Origin: Lasioglossum baleicum | Taxonomy: Eukaryota; Arthropoda; Insecta; Hymenoptera; Halictidae | Direction of reading: 5' to 3' | DNA length: 64,000 nucleotides | NCBI RefSeq assembly: GCF_051020765.1 | Contig: NC_134941.1 | Coordinates: forward strand, 7,068,001 to 7,132,000 | Shown: positions 30,201 to 42,200 of the stretch, one piece after another | How the letters are laid out: the number at the start of each line of letters is the position of its first letter | How positions within the stretch are numbered: position 1 is the first letter of the stretch | Program-made: the position numbers and the translations under genes | The notes under the pieces: model-generated | What the model was told of the DNA's origin: nothing | Database searches by the model: none | Seen by the model: the letters and a program-made list of their open reading frames with translations, nothing else

Positions 30201-33200
30201 TGAGCACCGTTGGAGGATGCTTCCTGAGCGTCTCGGAGACCACCATCTCCATGTAGTCCATCTTGAGCAGCTCCTCGTAGGAGATCACGCCATTCCCTTC
30301 TGCCATGTGACTGTCAACTTCTTCGCGGAGCTTCTCCTGTACATCAGGATTCACAGCAAGTTCGTAGCCAATGTAACTCATCAGTGTGGAGGATGTGTCG
30401 AAGCCGGCCAGGAAGAAGATGAATGCTTGAGCAACTATGTCGTCGATCGTCAGCTGATGCGTCGTTAGCTTGTCTTTATCTCTGGCTTGCATCAGCAGAT
30501 GGATCATGTCCGGCCTGACGATCTTCTGCGCGTCTCGAGCGCTCACGGTCTCAGCAACCACTCTTTGGAAGAAGTTCCCGGTGTCTCGCGAGAGGAACTT
30601 CAGCCCGAGTAGCTTGGAGAGCTGCGGGCTCGCACGGAAGAAGAGGAACTTGAGCAGTCTGAAAAAACCACTGAACTTCGTAGCGTCTGCTCCTTTTACG
30701 TAGAACTCGTTTTCGCGGTCCTTCAAAGAGTTCACGCTGATGCCGAAGGCAGCGGTGGCGATCACGTCGTTGGTGTATCTGGTGAAGAGTTCCTTGAGAT
30801 CGACCTGGGAAAACTGCTCCGGATGAGTGTACAGGTAATCCGTGAACTGTTTGGAGCATTCGGAGACCAGGTCGAACATGAACCTCATCTTGCTGGCGGT
30901 AAAGGTCGGGCTCAGGGTATTCCTCATCTCCTTCCAGCGGTCGCCTTTCAAAGAGAAGACGTTCTTGCCGAAGACCGGGTCTATCTTCTCATCGATGAAG
31001 CTCTCGTGATCCGGGAAGTGCTCGAAGTGCTTTATGCCTATGTCTCTGATCAGGTCTGGGTCGCGCACCATCACGGATGGGGTGGCAAAGTCCATAGTCC
31101 CGATGTACTTCACGTCAGGCTGCAAATTGTACCACTGCATTACGATGTCCGGCATTGAGATTTGACGAGTGAACATCTTCCATCCGGACCCCAAAACAGG
31201 GAGTGACGGCACCGATGGCACCCCTCTTCTCGCCCAATAATTGATTTGCTCGTACAACGACGAGATCAACTTTGCCAGGCCGATGACTATCACCCCTACC
31301 ACCAGCAGGTTGTACGATACCGAGAACGAAGGTATCTCCATCGTTACGAGTTTGCGTTACGAATGACTCCAACTTGTGACTAGGAGCAATGTTATAAACG
31401 TGAGTGAACACATCCATGGATTTATCATTGGACGAGGAACTGCCGTAGGAGGGAGTAACGACTGTTACGTCAACCACTTGACGATCTGCGTTGTCTGTCA
31501 TCGATACTTCCCGAAAAGCTCGCGGACAGCCGCGAAAATGAAAGTCACAAGGGATAACACGTGTTCGGAAAGAGTTATCTTTCGGAAGCCGATATCGTTC
31601 GATTGATCGATCTCTTTGACAGGTGGAATCCGTCTTGGAAGTTAACGAAGATACGATGCAGCTAGATGGTCAACGATGTTTTATTGATGGAGCGAGCGTT
31701 GCTCTTGGAATTCTTCGGGTCTCTGATGAACTTTTAATTGGAGAAGGCTGGGCTTTTCTTTCAAAATGATAGAAACGCTGAGTAACAATTCTAACCTATA
31801 ATCAGCTCTCAAACACAGAGCACATTCAGCTTCAGAAATTTTATAAGAACGGAGAACGCTTACTGTGCAAGATTGAAATGGCAGACCAACAAAAACGTCT
31901 TTCAGTCCCACAAAACTTTCACTTTTCAGTACCTCAAACTTCGAACGCGTTTTTCTTGAGCAATTCGAGAACCAATCAGTCGATTTATAATTTTACATTC
32001 GTAGAAAGAAATGTACTCAGTATAAGTATTGTTTATGCATAAAAAAGACACAAAATTTATTGCAAGAACGTCAATCTTTTGAAGAATCTACCCAATTTCA
32101 AAACTGTTCCCTGTTTCATTTTAACCAAGTACAATTCAAGAAAATTCGATATACATTATATATAATTCTAATTTAAATATTTGTATACATCACTCGTTAT
32201 GTAATATCTATAACCTTCCAAATCTTTCATCCCACTATTTTCTGTATATTTTACATGAAATATCGATTTTAGATAGTTATAAAAATTATATTGCTACTTA
32301 TCGTGATGTAATAACATATTTCATTTTTAAAACAATGCGTAAGAGTTGAAATAATATTTTGTCCAGGACAACGGCTGTTTCTCAAAAAATTGGCGTACTT
32401 AATGCAATAAATTTATTCAATATGCCAGTATGAGTTATTAACAATATGCTCCGAGGATTTCAAGCATAGCAGAAACATTTTTATGACTCCCGTTTAAATT
32501 TATATCGACGTGTGCAGCATAATAAATTTATAATTACGCTGGTGTTGTTAACCTTGTTTCATTTAAACTGTAACAATAATTCGTCACAGACAACGTTATC
32601 TTGTTTTTATTCTTGATATGTACTACAAAACACGCAAATTAAATTGAAAATATGATCACCACCAAAATATTTCACCTGTTTTGTAAGACCAGTATGTACA
32701 GAGTTATGCGAATTAATAAACCACAAAGAGATTCTCATACAGGTTTAAAACAACACAAACGAATTATTATTAAACACGTATCGGAAAAATGTTGCTTCAG
32801 TGTTACTGAATTTCCTCGTTTGTAATTTTGTAACAATATACAATTGTGCATGGTTGAGTAATATTTAAATGAATAATACGCGTGAATATATAATATCATA
32901 GGCTGTGAAAAAAAATTTACGGAATATTTCATAGTTGTGCAAAATTCCTCGGTATATATTTTTTATTTCTTATTTTACAACTAATGGATGAATAACAATG
33001 TGTGTATCATCATAAAGAATTATTAAATAAACTTCTCTTTATTCATGTGTGTACTACAAGAAGAAATGTCACGGACACTTGCAAAGTTTCATAAAACATC
33101 TTACAATGCAGTTCCTTTTATTTTTAATGCCGAGATTACGTAACTGATATACATGCTAGAGTTCGAAAACGATAATCATACGAACAGAATACGGATGATT

Positions 33201-36200
33201 AAATCTAGCATTGTAACGTAACACTGTATTATAGTGTAGTAAACCAATTCCAGCTCATCACCGACGCAACTGAAATTAACACTGGGATTGCCGAACAATT
33301 TATTATACTTTTGATTGAAGCTTGAAATCGTTACTCGCGTGCGCTCGACTGTTAGTGTATTGAAATACAATGAAAATGAATTTATTGGATCAGGTAATTG
33401 CGAAAAATTAAATTATTGCTTCGATTGTGCTCGGAATACACAGAAATCAAGCAAATAGTTGAGGTGCAGGTGTAACACGCGAACAGAAAATCAAACTCAT
33501 TCACCTGGGTGTACAGTTACACCGTTGCAACCAAATCCAGCCGAAGGTAATTCGAATTTCAATGTGAATTGCCTATCGATGAACGCAACAAGAGAGTGCA
33601 TTCTGACTGTCTCTGATACCACCATTCCCATGTATTTCATTTTCCCTATACTATCGTATGGAACGGCTAAATACCAGTCCCGTTACCCCTACACAACACT
33701 AACTGAATGTCTAGATTCTAGATATAAAACAAACTCATACAGTGGAGCCCCATCACTCCGAACTCATGTTCTCATACTGTTAGGTTCGCGCAAAAATAAT
33801 TGCGGGGGGTTCGAAACTAAAATAAAATTAAAATATATCCCAAAGTAAAATAGTTTTTTCGACGTAAATAGGTTAATACATTTTTATTCGGAATACCGAG
33901 ACCCATCCAATAGTGTACAAAAAATGATATGATTCCATGAAAATAAAATAAAGGTGACCTTCACGTGTCCTTCATGCGGACACTCACAAGCAAAATAGTA
34001 GACAGAAAAGTTTCGTATGAAACATTTTTGTCCAATAACAAATAGTTCCGGAGATAATCGAATTTGTTGATTGAAATGGGACACCCTGTATAAAGATGAA
34101 TAAAATATCAAATCCAAGATCTAACAACAATAATTACACAGGACCTCCCTGAGCATCCCTTCTCCTCAAAGTATACCAAAACCCATCATCCGGCAAAATC
34201 TGAAAATGATTTTTCTTGGACACCACCGGCTTCGTCTTCTCATTAGGCTCTATCACAAACCTTTGTAGAAGGTGGATCATCATGATCTTCACTTCCATCA
34301 ACGCGAACCGATTGCCAATACACATTCTAGGTCCAAGTCCGAAAGGCAAGTAACTATAAGGGACAATGTTCTTCTTATTCTCTTCGTTGAATCGTTCTGG
34401 GTCAAACTTCTCGGGGTCGGGGAAGTACTTAGGATCGGAATGCAACATTTGAATGGGGAACCAAACATTTTCACCAGGGTACACGGTAGCAGGTTTGTAA
34501 CCAGGTGCGGCAGGTGGCAGCTCGAACGTCTCCACGCAAACCCTGTCAATGATCGCAACCGTGGGATACTTCCTCAGCGTTTCGGAGATCACCATCTCCA
34601 TGTACTCCATCTTCGATAGAGCCTCATAAGAGACATCTCCGTCTTCTTCAGCAAGGTAGCGATCCGTTTCCTCTCTCAGCTTCTCCTGGACATCCTGATT
34701 CATCGCTAGCTCCAAACTCATGAAGCTCATCATCGTGGACACGGTATCGAAACCAGCCAGGAAGAATATGAACGCTTGAGCAACGATGTCGTCGACGGAG
34801 AGTTCGACAAGCTTTTGCTCCTCCTTAGCCTGCATCAATAAGTGAATCATGTCTGGTCTAACTATACCTTGTTCCTTCCGGATCCTCACAGTGTCCGAGA
34901 TAGTCTTGCGGAGGAAACTCTTCATCGACTTCGGCAATACCGATAGTCCTATCATCTTGCACAGTCGAGGGCACACACTCATCATCATGAACTTAAGGGT
35001 GGTTATCGATTTGAACAAGTGGACCATCTCGATTCCTGTTTTGTAGAACTCGTTGTCCCTATCTTTCAGAGAGTTCACGCTGATGCCAAACGCTGACGTT
35101 GCGATTACGTCGTTGGCGAACCTTTTGAAAGTTGCATAGCCATCCACCATGGAACAGAGCTCGGGATGATGGTACAGATAGTCGAAGAAGTCGTGGGAGC
35201 ACTTGGAGACCAAGCCGTACATGAATCTCATTTTACTGGACGTGAAGAAGGGACTTAAGGTTGTCCTCATGTTCCTCCAACGGTCGCCAGTTAGGGAGAG
35301 CAGGTTGCTACCGAAGATCGGTTCATACTCTTCGCTGATCAAGCTTCTATGGTCCGTGAAATGGTCGAAGTGTTTTATGGCGACGTCCTTGACCAATTCG
35401 GGATCTCTTACTATGATAGTAGGACGCCCGAACTGCACTGTCCCAACGTATCTGACTTTTGTGTGATTGGTATAAATGAACTTGATGTATTCCAAGAATG
35501 TCACTTGCCACAACCACCATCGCCATCTAGAGAATGGTAACTCTTGCGTGTTTGGAACTCCACGTTTCTTCCAGTAGGTGTGTTTATGGTACAGTGACGT
35601 CAGAACCTTCGTCAAACCAACAACGACGAGAGTGACCACCAGTATTTGAAACGCAGACCAGCTTGAAGCAAACTCCATCGTTGGAAATGAGCAGCATTGA
35701 CTCTCACTGCTCTTTGCCGGCTTTTATACCCGCGTATGACGTGTGTACAGTTACACCTACACACGTCAGCGTGTACGAAAGAGGGGATGGGTACAACGAG
35801 ATATGAGGTCATCGACATGTATGGTTTATATTCGGAGTGTTCGCAGAAGTTGACGCTATTTCTTAACATATCTACAAAGAAAAGAATTTGCACTTTGTTT
35901 TTTGCAATTGATGCACAAAATTTTTTATTTCGCCGGAAGATCAGCGATGTAATAGCAATCTACAGTACTGAACTGATGCAACAATTACATTGAAAAAAAT
36001 AAACCAAGGAGTCACACGCCGGCCAACGCGTTAACAATTTTTATCGAGATCGAGACCGATAAACTTGATACTTGAAATACTACATTCGATGTTATGTATC
36101 GTTAAAACAGATACGAGGATCAATTAATCCCATTGCTTTCACGCATCAGATACGCAGGTCGTTCACCCCGTGATATCGTAGATCGATTGATAAATTGGTG

Positions 36201-39200
36201 AACAGGAAACGATAACGCGACACTTTTGACAAAATAACTCCCAGTTTTGCGAAATGATTATTTTGCTAGATAGATATAAAAATTTCTATTCTTGCAAATT
36301 CAGTTTCACGAATTAAACTGTTAATACGAATCAGCTGTTTGGTGAGGACTATTTATCTTAACGCGAATCTTAATTATTCAATTGCAAAAAATTTTTTTTC
36401 CAATTCAACAAATATTTATGTAGTCTATTTGTAAATAGTGGTCGGGTTGAGTCGGGGGTACCCGAAAATTTATAAAAATGCTTCCCTGCAGTGACATACA
36501 TGCAGTGCCGTAACGAGGGTATGAACCGCCTGTGGCAAGTGTCTAACTTGTGCTCCCGTAACCCAATAATGACAAAAAAATTAAAAATTTTAATGTAACA
36601 AGTTCAATTTTACTAAATGCAATATATTAAATACTATTAACCTCATCAAAATGAGTTACCTGTGTATATACAATGATGTATTTGTCAAGGTATTTGTATG
36701 AATAAATAATCTATAACCTGAATAAGAACAAATTTTTATTCATATTCAATGACGACAAAATAAAGGAAATACAAAAGATAGGTATATGTTAATAAAGTAA
36801 TTGTTCTCGTTTTTTTATTTGCAAACGCATCTATTATATCGTCGTATTATACATATACATTTATAGACATGTTTGTTAATCGCTCTTGTCCAATAGAATA
36901 ACGTAGGTACGATTTTACAATTTTTAATTTGCTAAACGAACGTTTGCAGGAAGCTGTTGTTACAGGCATTGTTATGAAAATCCTTAATTCTACGTCGAGA
37001 TTTGGATACGTGTTTCGTAATGAGAGTTCGTAATTTTTTTGCAAGATTTGAAAAGCATCCAAGGGACCCTCAACCGGGTCGGTATTCTTTGTTTTGCGCC
37101 CCAAACCCAGTTGCGCCCGTGGCGGGCGCCTCTTTCGCCACGCCCTCGTTACGGCACTGCATATATGAATAGTTTTAGTAGTAATCATAATTTTTCAAAG
37201 TATTCTAAATATACGACAAAAGAAATCAATCGAAGATTCATCAGAGGGTACGTTTTTGTTATAATAATAGGGGGCATCGCATATTTTCATCACTGTAAAT
37301 ACGAAAAATATACAGTGCGTAATGAAGTAATATCAATTATGTTATCGGTGTTCGAAAAGAACAGATGTATCAATTGCAATATAATAATACTTGAAACAAT
37401 AAAGTGGCTACAATTTCTTGGAAATCATGATGAAATTAAAGATTATATTTATCTAATTGTGTAGAGCTATCATTATTATCAGCACGTAAACACTTGTCAT
37501 TGTTGGCCACGCGTTCATTATTGTATAGAAATATAATTTTAAATTATTATGGACATAGTCTCATTCTCATATACAAAAAGGAACAGTATAAAATTTATTT
37601 TAAAACTCTCTTGTCGCACAGAGAATAGAAATTTAAATTAAAGTTTTACATATTTGTTGCTGATTATTTGAGGTAAAAATTCTTTTTAAATTTTGGCTCA
37701 TCCAATTTTCGCAACAAGGACTTCAATTTAAGAATATTTTCATACTGTCTTCGACTTGCCAACATTATCAAAAGAAGAAACACATTCATTCATCTAACTT
37801 CTGTTAAATGAAGATTTTCTGTTATCTTAAACTTGGTATACAAGATATTTATTTGATCAAAGGGGAATCATCCCTCTTCCTCAAAGAATACCAGAACCCA
37901 TCCATCGGTAGCATCTGGAAGTTCATTCTACTAGTCAAAATCGGTTTCGTCTTCTCGTTAGGCTCGATCACAAACTTTTGCATCAGATAAACAATCATAA
38001 TCTTAATTTCCATCAACGCGAAACGGTTCGCAATGCACATTCTAGGTCCAAGTCCGAAAGGCATGTATGTACACGAGACAATGTTCTTCTTGTTTTCTTC
38101 GTTGAATCGTTCAGGATCAAACTTCTCCGGATCAGGGAAGTACTGTGGATCATAATGCAACGCGCAAGCAGGGAACCAAAGGTTTTGGCCAGGGTATATG
38201 GTGGTACTTTTGTAGCCAGGTGCAGCAGGGGGCAGTTCGTACTGCTTCACGCAGACTCTATCAATGAAAGGGACTATAGGATACTTCCTAAGCGTTTCTG
38301 AAACCACCATGTCCAAATATTCCATCTTCGACAGTGCCTCGTACGAAATCTCTCCATTATCCTCAGCAAGGTACCGATCTACTTCCTCTCTCAATTTATC
38401 TTGAATATCTGGATGATTCACCAGCTCGAGAGTCATGAAGGACATGGCGGTGGAGACTGTATCAAAACCGGCAATGAAGAACCCAAACGCCTGAGCAACC
38501 ATATCGTCAAGGGTGATCTTGTTCTCTGTTTGCGCATTCCTTGCCTGCATCAACAAATGTATCATGTCTGGCCTGACTATACGAAGCTCCTCCCGTTTCT
38601 TCACAGTTTCTCTGACGATCTTTTGAATGAACTCTATCGACGCTGGAGGAAACACTGTTAATCCGGCCATTTTGGACAAACGGGGAAATATTCGTATCAA
38701 CATGAACTTGATTATGTTCAGAGAGCCTAAAGACCTGGAAATCTTGGTACCGTTTCTATAGAACTCATTGTCTCGGTCCTTCAGAGTGTTCACACTGATG
38801 CCGTAGGCTGAGGTAGCAATCACGTCGTTCGTGAAGATTGTGAACGTTTGCTTCGCATCCACCATGGAGCAGAGCTCAGGATGGTTGTACAAATAGTCGA
38901 AGAATTCATGGGAGCATGTAGAAACCAGATCGAACATCAACTTCATCTTGCTGGACGTGAAGAATGGACTCAGAGTGGTCCTCATCGTCTTCCAGCGATC
39001 GCCTTTCAAGGAGAATATGTTCTTCCCAAAAATTGGCTCCACCTTCTCGTCTGGGAAGGTCCTATGATCCGTGAAGTGGTCGAAGTGTTTGATGCCCAGT
39101 TCCTTGATCAATTCTGGATCCTTTATCACGGCGGTTGGGACAGTGAAGTCCATCGTCCCGATGTATTTGACGTCTTTGTGATAGTTGTAAATGCCCTTGA

Positions 39201-42200
39201 CGAGGTCCAAGAATGTTATACGCTGGAAAAATACTCGCCATGGTTGGTTTGGTATACTAGGTACTCCACGTTTTTTCCAATAGGTCGACTGATGATGTAA
39301 CACTGTTATAAATTTCGTCAAGCAAATGACGATCAGAGTTCCCGCTAGTATCAAGAAGGCGGACCAATTCCACACCAACTCCATGGCTGGAGCTGAGTTA
39401 TAACACTGCTGACTGGCGTCTCATGAAATGATCACAATACCACAGGCGCGACGGTTATTAACGCGGCGTATACTACGTATACAGTCACGATAACGTGTAA
39501 TCGCAGTGTATAGTGATGACCTATACGTATCGTTAGGAACATGAGTCGCAATTCATTTGTTAGTGGCGACGGTAGACATGTTGATCTTATCAAACCGATT
39601 TACCGTGGTCAATTATAACAAAATGAAGACGAAGATCAGAAAAGAAAGTTCATGGAATCAATGTCGTGATATAATAATCCATAATAACATGATAAGATAA
39701 CCGGATTAGATGTATCGATGAGACTACTAATTCAATGATACATTGCAATATCAAAATTCCCCACTAATTTTAACAGAAGAGTTCAGTTTTTAGTTACGCA
39801 AGTTATCAAAGAATATTAGTAATTATATTACAGGAGAATAACAAGTTTAGAAATAACTCTGCAGAGTTCCTTATCTAACTTTTAATTGAACCGTTATTTG
39901 ACAATGGATCAATAATAATCAAATAATGCTCATCCATAAAACGAAAACGTTTCGAAAACGAGATTAAATGTAAAAATGTTGAAGCTTGAAATATACATTT
40001 TTTTTTAAATCCTGTTATCCGACGGTAATGGACATTATACATATACAACTAAACATGATGAAATGAACAGGAACGTGAAACTATGTTTAATATAACCATC
40101 AGTAATCACTTACCGATAAACACGAAAACCTGATGATGCGAATACCGCAGCAACATCGAAATGGAGATGGTCTGAAATAAAAATAATTTTATGTTACAGT
40201 ATAAACAGTAAATTCTCTAGATTGGAATTATTGAATAAATTATCACCTAAAATTCAGTACTTTTTGCACTCATTCACACACATAAAATACACATATAGTA
40301 AATAAACAAGTATCCAATTCCTCTAAATTATTTCCTAAATGTCAAGATAATTATTCCAATCGTTAACATTGTAAGAAACAGTAAAAACTCCATGACAATT
40401 AGGGATAAACTGTAATTTTAAAATCCCTTTGTATTGTATGGTATATTGCTCGGGTTATGAAACAAATTCCGGCAGACGTAATAAAAATTGCTGAGCATTT
40501 AAAAAAATATTTAAGCGTTGATTTATCTGTTGGCTACGAATGTAAATTTAAAAAAAAATCATAGCTATCACGACAGAGTGGTCCGGCAAAATATTTTGCA
40601 AATGAAACGAATGAAAACAAAAAATTATTTTCGCGAATTGTGCAAATGCTTCGTACATTTTTTGTACGATATCTATTCTACAGGACAATGAAACACGTAC
40701 CAACGCGTTGCTTCATAAAAATTAGGCAATGAACCTCTACCGCATAAAGTTAGAACTATCGAGCTGAATAAACAATCCATATGTTAATACAGGATAACAG
40801 CAACAGCAAAAAAAGTATATAATTTTTACGAACCACAAAATTTTCTTCAAATAGAATTAGTATCTGAAATACGTACGGACGGAAATGTAATATTGATAAA
40901 GATTATTCGGCCATTGAATCGCGCAAATCAGTGCCCGGTATGAATAAAAATATGTTTTTTTTTATATAAAAAAAGAAGGGATTACAATAAAGCTACGTTA
41001 CGAAACAAATTGCGAATCGTGCGGTACGCGCACGGTTATTTGGTTGGGAGCGAATAGTGCAATTGAATTGCGATCGGTTCGGATTGAACTAGCACCTGAC
41101 GCCCCGGCGATAATTTACTATTTATTTGCAATGAGCGACCTTAGCAACGGGACCGCTTAATCGTGCTTTGCAGATGCGCCGATGTTGTTTGCAAAAAAAC
41201 CTAACGGAGAAAAATAGCCCCGACATTCAAAAAGGGATTTCATTTTAAATACAGCATGTCTTTACAAGTACATATTGAACTTGATGATAATTGAAGTATA
41301 CAATTTACGGATTTATTTAGTAGTTTTTAAATTATCTGTACATTCTTTTAATTTATCATACATCGTTTTCTTTTCCTTTTGTTTTTATAGTGTTCTATCT
41401 TAGTCTCTATCACAGGTAACTCTCTTCGCAAGTGGTTGACTGCACACCTAACAGTACAAGATCACTGTGAAAAGCCAAATCATCACAGCCCATCGATCCT
41501 TCCAATTCTGACTGTCAATTTTCTATCACAACAGATTTTATTGTATTCATAGTTCAGTCTTTCGGCAATGTTTTCACTGTACTCATTAATTCCTCCGTAT
41601 CATTACGAGCCAAATTGTACTGTGACATTCGAGTTCACATTCATTTCACAAATATCATATGCTGAAATGTTTCTGAAGTTTGGTCTGTGTAGAACTACGT
41701 TCGCATCAGGCACTGTCCTCTTGTAATAAGTAACACCATTTGCCACATCCATTTTACAAATGCTCCGAAAATCATGCTCGCCTACAGTGTGCTTCGCCGC
41801 CTGATCCCTGGCTGGTACTCCCTGGCTTCACCTCTTGGGGAGAGATACCTGTAAGCTCGAAATTTGCAACCGGGTCTCGCTGAGAACGCTTTTGAAACAG
41901 GGCACCATGCGACACATCCGATATTTGAAGTCAGTAGTCGATTCAACAGTTTGCAACACGATAGTTCTTCAGTTAATTTTTGTTGGTCACCGAGTTCGAA
42001 CCTGCTGCGTATGTCAATTGATGGTACTTGAGCGAACGAACTTACACCTTTGTCTATTCCCCCACGTTGGTAGTAATTTGACGATTCTCGTGCTGGTATG
42101 TCACAGCTCGTTGTCGGTGCGGCGAACGTGTGGTCTTCTATGATATCATTGATACTATCTTTTGTGAGAAAGCCATATTACTCTCGTCTGAGATAGTAGA

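Noticed and set aside
30217..31158. Plus-strand open frames opposite P450 copy 1
   Set aside because: They are antisense shadows of the strongly coding minus strand; no domain, start context or splice signals of their own. The same holds for frames opposite copies 2 and 3.
33459..33848. 129-codon plus-strand frame
   Set aside because: It is antisense to the CYP9 relic, whose minus-strand translation shows real P450 similarity.
33884..34117. 77-codon minus-strand frame
   Set aside because: Falls in a repeat-like segment ending GGGACACCCTGTATA; no protein family recognised.
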